Positions 1 through 13,600 of a DNA stretch of 64,000 nt are shown here, piece after piece. The stretch is from assembly GCA_003993805.1 (NCBI GenBank), contig RSEF01000001.1, positions 68,602,124 to 68,666,123 on the forward strand, in the 5' to 3' direction. Source of the DNA: Himantopus leucocephalus. Lineage: Eukaryota; Chordata; Aves; Charadriiformes; Recurvirostridae. Positions within the stretch are counted from its first letter, which is position 1; the number at the start of each line of letters is the position of its first letter. The translations under genes were made by a program, and so were the position numbers. The notes below the pieces were generated by a model. That model ran no database searches. It was not told the DNA's origin and worked only from the letters and a program-made list of their open reading frames with translations.

Positions 1-130
1 GGCTTCGAGCTGAGCGTCAACTGGCGCAAATCAGCATAGCTCCTTTGAAGCCAGTGACACAAATAGGAAAAAATTCAATTTAATTGGGTATTTGTATAGG
101 TCACAGAGATTATTTACACCTTGCAAGGAA

Positions 131-160
131 CCTGGATGCTGAAATCCAGGATGCTGAAAT
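131..160 (+). repeat. 15-bp imperfect tandem duplication
   Basis: CCTGGATGCTGAAAT is followed directly by CCAGGATGCTGAAAT, with one mismatch. Confidence 0.9.
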
Positions 161-1020
161 GGGATCAACTGAAAAATACCAGATAAATATTTAACAGTCA
201 TCATGTAATCGATCAACGATGGATGGATAAGGATTGATTTACATGACATGACATCACAGTATCACAGTTACGTTAATAGTATCCAGGAAGGGCATAAGGA
301 AGTGATCATGTCTTTGCAAGTAAACATCTTATGAAGACAGATGTTGCTATAACCCTGACTAGGTTTTAGCCCTGTTGCTTTCATTTCTGCTTGCAAAAGG
401 GAGTATGAAGGGACGCTGATACTGGCTAAAGAAGCTGTTAAGAAATGTTTTCAGGCTCATAGATGCTATATGCACTTCCATTCTTAAGGCATTCATTCCT
501 ACATTTTGGCTTGATAATCAGTGTCCCCAGTCTTAGTAGCCCTCAACCAGCTCAAAGACCTCAGCGTGTTTTCATGAGAGGGAAGGAGGAATGACAGATC
601 ATCACCACACAGATTTCACCACTGGCAGCAAAGCAGTTCCGAGGTGGATCAAATCATTTTAGCACAAAGCATCACTGGTTTTCTGGCTGTATTCAAGAAT
701 GCAAAGGGTGATGGGATCCCTCCCAAGAATATAAGAAAGGATCAACTAGACGGAAAAAAAAGGTGCAAACTCTATAGGTTTCCAAAAGCGCTTAACCTGG
801 CTGACAAAAATAAACCCAGTGAAGTTGGTCCAAGACCTCTCCTAAAATTCTTTTGTTCTGCATGTCTCTGCAAGGCACTTTCTCCTTACAGAGCCTGCTC
901 TATTCCCTACCTTTGGATGGAAAGGATTTCACTATGCTCCTTTCTTCGCCCCACCCCCTAAACCCTAATTCAGAGGCGTACCTTGCCCTTTCCCTTCCCT
1001 CTCCTCCCCAGAGCATAATT

Positions 1021-1056
1021 GAAAAAAAGAAAAAAAAAGAAAGAAAAAAAAGAAAA
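1021..1056 (+). repeat. A-rich (GAAAA)n-like low-complexity tract
   Basis: Repeated short A-runs separated by single G residues. Chance open frames on both strands span it. Confidence 0.85.
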
Positions 1057-4000
1057 TGTAATTTACAAGGTGGAAGTAATATAACGAATGATGCCTTATG
1101 GGGAAACCCCACTGCTCTAATAAAGAACTAGTAGGACCTTGGGATCATTCCTTGTTGGGGAGGGTTAATGGAGGCCCTGCTCCTTTGCATCACAGTATTA
1201 AGCTTGACATTTTTAAAGGAAAAAACACTCCCCACTAAAACATAAAAGGTTTCGCCTACAGCACCGCCTATATGTACCACTTCTCTTACGATGCAAAGCT
1301 AAAGCATGGGAAGCTATAAACCACTCTGCAGTCACTGCCAGCAGACAAAGGACTCTCTTTAGAGAAAGCCAGAAAGCAAGAGTTAAAACAAACAGTTAAG
1401 ATTATACAGCTCACTTCATTTTCCCTTAGGAAACTGAAACATCCCTTTCATTCCACTCCTGCTCCCCCTAATTCAAGTTCAATCCACTCATATGAAAGGG
1501 CCACAATACAATACCCTTAAGGAAAACATATCCCAACTGTGATGTGCACTATTCCTATCTGAAGACCTTGGAGGTCAAGGCTGTACTAAAAGAGCAACCA
1601 AACACATGAGCCTGGAGAGGTTAAGCAAGAGCCCTTTGCAGCAGCTGTCTATGGGAATCCGAGGGAAACCTTGCATAAACCGATGGCTTTGGGGAAGTGA
1701 CCGTGGATTGTGTGATGGCAGATTCAACCATTGCGTAATGGGAGCGCCCTGAGAAATTCAATTTTCAGAAAAATTAGCACTTGGGAAAGGCCCCCTTTTT
1801 ATGACTTCCTCTGACATGGTAAGCTGTGAAAATTTCTTTCTATAGTTTAGAAAGATTTCACTCACTATTAAAAGGTTAATGTGAAAATGAGAACCATTAA
1901 AAAGGTATCTGTGTTCACCCATGTACTAATAACAACTTTGATCATTAAAGATGAGTTTTATTTAACAAATGCCCCGTTACTGCCAGGACTTAAAATCTTG
2001 ATCTCTCTTTCTTTCTTCCTGTGGTACATTATAATTGCAGTTGGTGATGTTTTAATAGATGTTTCAAGTTGGCTATGAAGGCATGGGACACACCCCATGA
2101 TCCACGACGGGTTCGTAGTGTGTGGAGACGGAGTTTTGTGGGCCCTCTCAAATGAGACTCCGAGCATCTGCTTCCACATGAAGGCATGTGCTGTGATGAC
2201 GTGTGTGGTCTCCCTGGGTTCTTGAGAAAGGAATGCAAGAATCTAAGATTGCGTTTTCCCTTCATGCGATTTCTTTAACTTTCTGTGTTTTACTAACAAT
2301 GGGCAGTGGACTCATTTCAGCAGTCCACGCTCACATGACTGCACCACAGAAGCTGCTGGAAGTGGCTTCGTGAGACAGTGCTGCCTTGTGGTAGTAAGTT
2401 GGGCAGGTCAGCATATGGCAGGCACACTATGCGTTGTGCGTGCATCTGAGCTGGAAGAAGTTACTACTTCCATTGCTCATCACCACTCTCAACTGCAAGC
2501 TACCAAACCCTCCAATCTTGACAGCAGATCTGCTCAGGTAATTGCTGTCCACTCATTTAGTCCAGAATACCTACTACTTTATGATAAAGTCTTACACAAA
2601 TTAAAATTTCTTCATGCTGAATAAGGTCATTTTGATTGAGGCAGGGGTGGAGGGCAACTACTCAGGCTTGCTGGTTTGAAGGGAATATAAGTTGTGGTGC
2701 AGGCAAAAGGCTGGCTGACGAACGGTTGCTGTTCTGCATCCAGCTTGAGTGCACCTAGAGGACTACATGATCATAGTCAGAAGCTTTGATGGTGACCTTA
2801 GGAAACATCCAGGCTCTAGTACCACAGAGCTGGGAACCTGAGTACTCATTTAGTGTCCTAATCAGTTCAGTGGTGTTTCACTGAAAAGCAGTGGTATACC
2901 CATCTGCAGTTCCTGTATTAGGAAAGGAGTCAACAGCTCTAACAGCAATATACAACCTTAAATCCACATTTTTTGTCAGTTTAAGACCACACCACAACCT
3001 TTTAAAATTCTATGTCCTATTAAGTTTTTTTGAACTTTGTACGCTCCCATAAAACACAGATCTAGAGTGGAAATTCTCAGCGGTACTGTAGCAATAATCA
3101 CAGGAATAAGGATTGCAGCAACATTCCCTCAGGAAGTCTGCTTTGCTCTCTGGTTCCCATGCAGCAGGGATGTGTAAATTATTCAAATGTACCGTGCAGG
3201 AAAAGAGAGCTGGTATGAAAATAAGTACAATTGTTATTTAAGAAGAGAAGGAAATAATGAAGCAGGAGCTTTTTAAAACACATCCGTATTTTTTCCACAA
3301 AGCAACAAGTGGAATTTGACACAGAATTACTCACTGAAAGTCTGTTTTTAGAAAATATTTTTTTTCAATCAGAAACACCAGAAACAGGGATACAAAGCAA
3401 GTTTGAGGGACTTACAAGCAAAATAGCAGCTTTAAAATATGACAGTAACCAAGAACCTGTTCAATTATCTTACTAGCAGAAAACTCTTTAAATTTCAAAA
3501 GTTCATTTTACTTACAACCAAAGCTTTGCAAACTTGGGCTCACACCCATGATATACATTTCTCTGCTTGTTCTGGCACTCAAGAGAAAAACAGGGAATTA
3601 CAACTGACCTGGCACAAACCTTCAAAGCAAGTTCGTGACAGCATTTACAAAGCTAATGCTGTGTGACATGGTTAGCAGGTCAAATGAAAGCAAACCAGCA
3701 AGTGGAAGTAAACGACGTAAGAGAATTATGTTTAATTTGGGGAGGTAGAACAAAACTTCAATTGCTGTGTTGTTGCCTTGAAAATAATACCGGACGGATT
3801 CAGAACTCTAAATGGAAGAAAAAAACCTGCCAGTGGCAGCTGCACTTTACACTTGAGTAGCCACATGGGGAAACCGGGGGCAGGTCCTCAACCAGGGTAA
3901 ATTGCCTTAGCTCTGAATGGGACCTGAATTCAGTGGGAGTCTATCTGTTCACCGACTTCAATGAGCTGTGAATTAGACCCAAGAGTGCCAGGTTTCCACA

Positions 4001-6823
4001 ATTTCAGAATGCTCTCTTCCTCATTAAAATGTACTTACTAGTGACAGCAGCCAATGTTAACCTAATGAACAAAGAAGTTCATTACTGACAAAAAGTGCTA
4101 ATGCATTTTTATGCACCACTCATGACAAAATCATCTTTGAAGAAAGCAGAGCAAGATCCTCACCCCTGGCTGGCTTGGACAAATTCCTCACCCAAACTCT
4201 ATGGAAGACCCCCAACAACTGCCTTGCAGGCCTAAATGCAAGGACTACCTTGGGCTGGGGAAAGTTGGGAAGCATCAGTGCCGTGAAGACTTTATCTGGC
4301 CTTTCCCTGATGATCCTGCTTTCACTTAAATTTCCCAAGGCTCTCAATATTAAAGGAAACACAAGGACAAGGTGCCAAAAGGACATTCTCCAGCTTTTCT
4401 ACCTTATAATTTTTTTTTTAAGATTTTTTGATCCTATCTCCTTTGTCCTGAAAACCACACCAAGCTTCTTAGAGTAAGTCTATCCTGCAGTTAAGGCGAC
4501 TAATATGGATGCACCTGCTGAGCTAGCTTTGAGCCAGCTAAGAGTAATGAAAACCACACCAGAAGCAGAGAGCTGAAACTCACCTGAGTAACTAGGTTAA
4601 TGCTCAGTTAATTAACTCGTGTGTTGTCTGGGCCAAGGTTACTTAGCTAGCCAAAAACTAAGCAAACCCATTGTCTTGGTTATGCAGCAGCCATACTATG
4701 GAACACAGAGTGTATACGTAGCTGGCCCAATCTGGCATCTTTTGTGTGTCTGGGGTTGGTAAAGGTATGCCCCTTTGAATGCTCCTCACTTGTTTTGTTT
4801 GTCCTGTAGTCTGTTGGCTTCTCATGGCAGAGATAGATGTTCTGCCATGAAACCAAATCTAATGTACATTGCTGGCCCTCAACACACCCCATACACAGCT
4901 GTAACAGTATTTACAGGAGCAGCAGCAAGACCCCGCTGGTTTGTTCAGAAATAAAGGGAGTCACTGATCCATCTTCACAGAGCCAGACCAAAGAGGACAT
5001 TTTGAAAGCCAAACCCAGTGTGCAGGTGCCCAGTTTCCACCAAGGGACAGTAAGAAACAGGCTAGGACATTGCTGGGGATTTTTCAAGGCACAAATGGCA
5101 GCTAGCTTGCCCAGCTACCACTTCAGCCTTTGAGAAGTAGCTGGTGAAATGTTTGTCCTGGATCTTCTCTGTCCAGCACCCTGCTGAATTAGCCATACTT
5201 TTAGAAACAGAACATAAAACGCACCTCGAGATGCTTACCTTGGAGCTGTGTAAGAAGGAATTACATGAAAGACAGACCACAGGGCATCAGGCTGACCAAC
5301 TCCCGAATGGAAGATGAGTGATAACAAAAGGCAGTAAGTGAACCTTAAAAAGAGCTTGAGTCACCTCAGGACAATTCAATTCAAATGGCCCCTGAGAGGC
5401 TGCAGAGTGAGGAAGGATTGCTACATCCAGCCACATCTTCAGCTCTCCAACACGCTTTCAGTATGGAGCACACCGCAGGCAAAAGTGAGAAACAATGGTA
5501 TTGCACCACACACATCCCACCCAGAAGCGGGAGCCACCTTTGAGACACCACTAGCCATATGTTTGGCCCATGTACCAATAATTAAGAATGAGAGATAGGA
5601 CTCCCTTAAATACAAAACTACAAACCCAAAAACCCAGCTCCACCCTCCCAACACCAAACCCTTAAGCAATACTGGAAGTACTAAGAGTGTTAATTGCTCT
5701 ACAGCTTCAAGAACTCAACCTCCTGAGAGCGCCGCATTAAAAGATAATTCTGGCTGCCATCTCACAGCACTGTGCCGAGCAGGAAAGCTTCATAACCTGC
5801 CATAAATGCAGACAGGAATACAGAATTGCTGTAAATACCATCATGTCTCAGAGCAAAATCATAGTGACAGGCACTCTGGTCTGCTGCAGTTTACAATTGC
5901 ATGAAATAGGGGTGTGGGTAGGGTACAGTAACAAATAACAGGTATAGATTTCAAAACAGAGAAACCCATTATTTGTAAGAAAGATGCAGGCAGAAGAACT
6001 GAAAGGCGAAGTGTATTGATGGATTCTTAAGGCTCTGGCTGTTGATCTTATTATGCTAAAAAATTACTTTATCCCCTTTTCCACAATGCCATGTTTACTT
6101 AGCAGGCATTAAAAAAGGAGGAGAGGAAAAAGGGTAAAAGAACAAAACCTACAATGACTGAAGCTAAATTTATACGCACAACAGAGACAGATAAAGCATC
6201 CCAGGGGACCTTATCAGTTTTGCACAATAACCAACAGGCTGTTTCCTGTATATAGCAGCTTAAGGTCGGCGGATGTTTATTAGAGGCAGAGGGGAAAGGA
6301 AATGCAGTATCTTTGACTGACACAGCGTGGATATATGAGAAGTGCTATTTATGCTTTTGACTTGAATAAGAACCACAGTGACTCATAGCTGTCTTGTACT
6401 TAATATTCCAATTAATGCTCCAGAAATGCTGAACACCACTGTCCCAAAAATGTGGGGCTTGTTTACCGCTCCTGACAAGAAATATTAGAGGGTAGTAAGA
6501 ATTTAGGCTTCTTCAATCCGTTATCATCTCTCAGTTAGAAACTGCTGGGATAGATCAACCTCTTTCCACCCCCTTTGATTTTTTAAAAAGAGACATTAAT
6601 TATTAAACATTTATATCGTGTCCAGTGGGAATCCAGTCTAGGTTTGAGGCCACACTAAATACAGCTCTGTGGTATGCTAGAAAAATTGGCTGTCTGTGTG
6701 CTAATTCTTTTCATTCCTGGAAGCCCTGTAGAAACATGAGAAGAGAGGTAGGCATTTGGTCCACTGTTTTTCTATGAATCAACCTAATATATTATTGAAT
6801 CAGGAGTTTTGGAAACACAACAT

Positions 6824-6863
6824 GGGGGGGGGGGTGGGTGCGGGGAGGGCAGGGAGATCGTGT
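6824..6863 (+). repeat. G-rich tract with quadruplex-type spacing
   Basis: A run of 11 G is followed by TGGG, TGCGGGG, AGGG and CAGGG with loops of one to three bases on the plus strand. This satisfies the usual four-run pattern for a G-quadruplex. There is no adjacent gene start, so a regulatory role is not supported. Confidence 0.75.
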
Positions 6864-9800
6864 TTAACCACAGCTCGCCCTGCTATCTGGTTATGATGAG
6901 GAGCTTTAACCAGAGGTGGGACAGCAAGATGGAAAATTAGGAACATACCAAGTATTTAATAGAGACCCTTCCCCAGAGAGGCAAACAGGCATTCACATGC
7001 CATCGTTATGCTGCGGTGAGCTCCAAGAGGAGGTCTTCAGGGCTCCATCGTGCTGATTTAAATCTGCACTGAGCCTGGGGTACAGCCACTGGTGTAACAT
7101 TTCGGCCTCAGAGGGGTAACAGAGCACATGATGCTTCATGTTTCATGAGGAAACAAAGCATATGGAGAAGCATCTCGGGAAAACAAAGCAACGTGCTTCT
7201 TGGCTGGAAGAGGAGAGACAAGAAGTCAGTGTCTGCTGGAGACTTGGAACTAAAGGAACAATAGTTCACTTTAGGGAACGTGAACTACCCTGTTGTGTGT
7301 AACCAAATGCCTCCTTCACTCTCCCCTCTGGTGTGAGACAGTAAAGCATAACTACACTTCTCTTACTTGCTCTTTAAAACACCCATCGTTTCGCATAGCA
7401 CTGTACAGAAAAACAAAGCAGTCACACTGCTCTCAGGGCTTTACCTGCCTTGGCAGAGGAGATTACTTTTTTCATGACTCCATGCAGGAAGGACATAGTC
7501 GCTGAGGTCAATGGCACACGGGATTTTCTTATTCCCAAAAGCCTCGAGAGGGACACGATGATGAAGGCAGGGACAAGGGTGAAACTGAACAACCACCCTT
7601 TTTCCCCACCCCCAGGATTATACAGGCTTGCAAATAAGAAAGGGCGTATGCCACTCTCCTAGAGGGGGTGCGAAGCTGTATGCATTGTACATCATCTGAT
7701 AAAAACTGCTAATGACTACTGTTCTCTGCAGAGAACAAAAAAAATCTCACTCCATCACCCTGGATAAAAGGACAAATATTCACCCTTTGCTCCAACTCCC
7801 TTTTACCAAAGCTTACATGTAAAACTGCAGACTAACCCTATTCAAATATACATTGGTGCAAACCTGCCTGCTGGACATGAATCATGCCTTCTCATGTCCA
7901 TATGAAGGTGTACTGAGGAGACGAAAGTTGGACATTTTTTAATATTTCAAGTAATATCCCCAACAAATTGGATAGAAACTTACCTGCCTTGTAGAAGGGC
8001 CTCTACCCTTAGGAACACTGACTTCTAATCATAATTCTTCACTATTGAGCTGCACATTTTACAATGAGTCTTAGATGTTCAGAGGGCTTGGTTTCCGCAG
8101 CAGGTTTCCAAGGAGAGCTCACCTGCCACCTAGATGTCATGCAAGGGGCAGCCAAACATCTGAGATTCAAATAGCTGGGCATATTGGTATCATACTGGTA
8201 TCACTGTGTGCTAGATGCACACAGCCATCCTGAAAGCCCGAGTCTTATTCAAACGCCTAAATAGGGAAAACTTTCAGAGGCATCAAGTGCAGTTAGGCAC
8301 GCACCTTTCTTGCTCTGCCCCACTAGCTGGACATCATCTGGGTAAAATGGCAGCAGGACAGAACTTCAGGCCAGCCTGGAAGCAGCAGCGTGGTCCGTAA
8401 TCTCTACTCCAGAGATCAAGTACTCTGAGAGGCCCTGCCACCACTTATGCCCTGAGAAGCCCCTCTCGATTCAAGCCTCACCTCTATATTAGTGCCCTGC
8501 AAGGACTTATCAATGGACAACTCTTGAACATTTAGCAAGCATTTGTACCACGGAAAGTCACCAAACAAATGTTTGGAAAAAAAAATCTCCCTTCAATTGC
8601 AGATGCCAAGCACTGAGTTGAAGCCACCTCCACTGACTATTTTGGAAAGGGTAGGCAGGTGGGGACCTTGAATTACTGAGCAGTTCACTTCAGCTGCATG
8701 TCTCCAGCTTTTCAATCAAGGGAGGAGCAGTGCATGTCTCTAGCTATGTCCAAGAGCTCAGCCTTGAAGAATACAAGTCAACCAGTAGTAACAGCGCTTC
8801 TTGTCCCTCACAGGCCTGCTTTGAATAAAACCAGGGATACACTGAATTGAAATGATTGAGGCTGGAGGTGGGAATGAGTTCACTGTGAATCATATGGCTA
8901 CAAAAAGGGTATGACATGCACGGCCTTCTGTACGGCACAAGGGAGGGAAGACAGGTGTCTCATGAATTATGAGTAAAGTGGGACAATTTAGGAAAAGTTT
9001 TAACTTTAAAAAAAAAAAAAAGAAGAGACCAAAAGCCATTAGATACATAACCTTGTAGTCTAATATGGCCATAAATTAACAGCTGCACTATATTATGTAA
9101 ATTTATGTTAAATTATTCACTACCTGTCACCATATCCCCATAAAAAATCTACGTACTGACATTTACGAAAAATGACATCTTCTGATAATAGTTTTGCTAC
9201 ATATTTCAGTGGCTGCAATTGCCTTTTAACCATCTTGACTGCTGCTGAGGCAAACACTACTGAAACAGGGATGCTTTAGGAGGTTTAATGAATTCATTAC
9301 TATTCACAGATTCACCCTCCAGGAGGGCACCGTCCATGTAAGCCAGTGTCCTTAGGGCAGTACACTTCTTCCTCTAGTTTCAGAACTTGCTGGAGAGGGG
9401 CCAGGTCACACAGGTCCCTGCATCTCTCCAGCTATGAGCTGAAATCGAATACCCCGTAAAGGCCCTGGCTGCACCCGTTTAGTGTTGAATGCGCTGGCCG
9501 CTAAACGTAGCAGGGCCTTGTTCAAGGGATGCACAGCCCAGCTTGTCCTCCTTCACCCATAAGGAATCAAAGAGATCATCCAGTTGTGGAAACCTGAATC
9601 GGGGCTCTTCTTGAGATGAGATGCTTCCTGAATCACACCTGGCTTGAGGTGGTCCTTCAGCTTTCCAGCTCTGTGCTTCCGCCGACTGTGACTGATATGC
9701 AAGTGGGACACCCCAGCAATCCTGACTGTAGCGAGGGACAGCACACAGGGACAAGTTATCCACACTGATTCCAAACAGGACATACAATGAGTTCATGAAC

Positions 9801-10618
9801 TTGTGTTTCATCCTCCACAGCCTCTGAAGCAGCAAGGCACATGCAGCTTCACCACATCTTATTTTGGCACCTATGTTAGAAATGCAGGTACCTTAGGGTC
9901 CCTTTTTCCCTAGCCCACAGGGAAAGAAAATTCCACAGGGGATCATTCAGACCTTAGGACAGGACACATCTCCCTCTACGTGTGCCCTTCCCCACCAACG
10001 ACACAGGGAGCCCATGATGTGGGTTCATGTGAGTCTCACATGGGTTCACTTGCCTCATGCTGCCAATCTGCAGAGATGGTGGAGCCTGAAAAGCAGGCTC
10101 TGGCTCTTGGCCTCCTCCTTAAGGGTCTAGGCAAGAAGCTCTGGCTCAGCCCTCCAGTCAAGGAGGGAATCTGACTAGTTTCACTATCTGTTTGCTAGCT
10201 GACATCTCACATCCAGTTTATGCACAAACAGCTCTGCGCCCACCAAGCACCCATTTGCTAGAGGTGACTGTGTTGTGACGTAAGGTGGCACCAGCAACTG
10301 GGGCTCACTGAAAGACTCCCACTGATTAACTTTGGACCAAGCCAAAGATAAGGAGGAAAGCTCTGAAGCTCACTAAGAAATGGGAAAAAAGGTCAGCTTC
10401 TTCTGTTTATTCCTGATAAATTTTGAGTATAAGCTAAGAAAAGAAGCAGAGGGCAAAAGATAAAAGAAAATTCAGGCACCCTCCTATTAATCCAAAAACC
10501 ATGCAATAAACTACTAATGTACTTTCAAGGCCACTGTCCCTGATTTGACCTTGCAGTTCTGCTCAGAAACATTAAGCCAACATTTCAGAGTCGGGAGAAA
10601 GGGGAGAGGGTATATATG

Positions 10619-10666
10619 TTAAAGGAAGAAAGAAAGAACGGAGGGAGGGGGAGGGAAGGCAGAAGA
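10619..10666 (+). repeat. Purine (GGAA/GAAA) low-complexity tract
   Basis: AAAGGAAGAAAGAAAGAACG leads into GGAGGGAGGGGGAGGGAAGG. This is a simple polypurine stretch with no gene nearby. Confidence 0.8.
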
Positions 10667-13600
10667 ATAAACAAGCTTTTGCGACAGCAGGAAGCTCTCT
10701 CTTAATTCTGAGATAATGAAACGCTTCTAACCAGGCCCAACTGCTGAATATTACAAGAGCCATCATCTCGTGTGGATTGCATGCAGCTTTATTTTCTACT
10801 CCCCTGCATGGACTGAATATGATTCACAGCACAGTCACAGGAAACAGTCATTACTATTTATTTGGAGCGAGATGAGTGACTGCTCTAAACAGCATCAACT
10901 GCACCTGCGATAGTGCAGAGAATCTTTTTTTTATTAAGCACACCCATGCCCTCTTTTTTTCCCCTTCTTCTCTTCAATATTCTCTTCACAAAGAGCATTT
11001 TATTACAGTGCTGGCTGTGTAGTTCAAAAAGGGAAGAGGCAAATTTACAATGATCATTGGAGAAGATGCAGAAGCATGGCAGCAAACACTAGCTTCACCA
11101 CTTTGTGTGCACGGAAACATCCACACAAACAAACATGAAGAGACAATTCATAAAGTATAGCTAGTTATAATACAATTATAATATAATAATATGCCTGACT
11201 GGGCGCGAGCCTTCTCATCCCCATTTCATACTTTTTCTGCGGCTGGAACATGTCAGAACACCCCAAACTCAGTCTGCTCCAGACAGCCCCCAAAAAGAGC
11301 TCGTCTCCCTCGACCCCCAGTGCAGCTCCTCTGTTTTCTTTACACGACACTGCTCGCAATTTTGCTGCAGCAATTTATCTCTGGCTACACAGAGAGGTGA
11401 GCAGCCTGCTCCCCAGCTTGCTGCTGCTCTTTCTCCTGCCGTAGTTTAGTAGCCGATGCTGAAGCCTCCCCGGCCCCCAAAACACTGCGCCTACGAGGTG
11501 ACAGGGCCTCAGCTAATTCCCACCCCACTGTTATTCCCCCCCTTCAGCAGTCTCTGTCGACAGAGGTACGCGTTTAGACTGCTACTTTGAATTTAATATA
11601 CAGCTATAGAAAATTCAGCGCACTCAAAGCACAGACCTCTCGCTCGTCTATAGCTCGTCTTATTGCCCAAGTGCATGCACCTGATGTGCTTATAAAAAAT
11701 GTCCTTGCTGGCAAAATCCTCTTAAAATGGCACAGCTCTGTTTTCTGCTGGTTTCAGGCCAACGGTAAGGAGAAGCTAAGGCCATTTCAACCCTCTGCTG
11801 TAGGTATCAGTGTCTCAAGTACCTGCATCCTGTGATGCCATTAAAAGCTTCAGGAGATTAAAAGTGTGGGTTTTCTTGTTTGTCTAACAAAGTAAGGTAC
11901 TTCACAGAATAATGGATTGCTCTTGAAAACTAATACTCCTAATAGCAGTGAACAGACGCACAGACTGGATTGTTTTTCCATAGTGAACTCAGGTACTTAT
12001 TTTTGTAAATTATGTGTGGCCTCTGGACCAAGCATGATTTCAGATCACAACACTTATGGGAATGTCCTGTTTCTATATGGTCACTCTGATGCCACACGTG
12101 ACTGACACAAAGAAAGCTCCTTCACCAAAGAGGGAGCAGTGACGAGCCCAGCACCCTCATGCACGAGGGGCCATGGTGAGACCAACACCATGAAGGAGAT
12201 CAAGAAGGAAGTATAGCGTGCGGAAGAGGGGACACATCATGGAGGGGAGAAGAGGGGAGCAAGGACTCTGTGGTGACCTGTACGCCATTTACACTACAGC
12301 AGTGGGGTGATCACCTGTACATCCAGCACCCAGTTGTTAAATCAATTGGCATAGATAAAAAGATGGTGGGGAACAAAGCAAATTAACAGAGCTAATACAT
12401 AAACCACTAAAAACTGCTTTTGACTGGACGACAAGCTATGAATGTTCCCAGCCATTGCATTGCATGCTGTATGCTTTTCCACAACTGGTTTTAAAAAGTC
12501 TCTTAAAACTACTTCTCCTATCAGCACCTATCAAAGGACTATTACAAGACAATGTACTTTCCAACTGAGACGGGGTTGCACCCACCTTGGGTCTCAGCAA
12601 CAGCCACCGCTGCCCTGTGAGGAGAGCAGCACAATGCCCTTCTCCTCTACTGGGCTGAGAACTCTGCTCCACCATCCACAGCAGCGGGCTTCGCCGACCT
12701 AGAAATAAGGACTCTTATTTCATTGTTGCAAGAGAGTATGTAGAAAAGTGGAAGCAGTCTCGTATCAGGCAGGTGAGAAATACATTATTCCCAGCAAAGG
12801 TCTTTTACTGATTCCAATGAGAACATCTTAAATCCCAAGGCAGGAGAACCATCAAAGGCAGTCCCAGTTACGTACAGTTTGTTTTGCAATATAGACACTA
12901 TCTCACTAGAAGCTGATCCAAAACTATTATCACTTCACTTTTGCCTTTGATAGCCATTACTCAAGCAACATCTGGGGACAGATTCTCCTCCCAGTTCCAG
13001 CACAGTGACCCCCTGAGCTGACAAGGTTATTCTGTATTTATACCTCCAGAACTGAGAGGCAGGTCTGTCTTATTTTTTTGCAGTCAGAGGTAACCAAGGC
13101 GGAGCATGGGAATAGCCTCGTGGGAGCCGCGAGGGAGTAGCCCCTCGTGGACAGGAGTAGCATGAGGCTGTCTGTGCTCGCAGGACGACGTGGAGGGGAA
13201 CGGCTCCAACCTGGCCAGGGAAAGAGCTGCCCCACATCCTCGGTGATGGGGGCTTTCCAGGGGACAGGTCACCGTCATGACAGCACGCTGAGGGCTTGAA
13301 CATCCATCGCATTTGCCATTACTGTTGGAGCCTTCCCTCCTCAGCACCATCAGGGTGGTGCCTTCCCTGCCGAATTATTTTAAGCAAAAGCCAGGGTTTG
13401 AGGCAGAAAGTGCTTCTCGACATGTGAACTTTCAGCCCGTGAGGAGAGTGAGAGCTGCGAAAGATTCGTGGGTTCCCCCCTGTCCCTGGTGTTTAAATGA
13501 TTAATTAACAATTTCTAGAAACCAATTCACAAAAGGAGAAAGGGCAGATTTTCAAAACTATCAGCTTGTAAATGGAGCAGAGCCGATTCTCTGGCAACTC

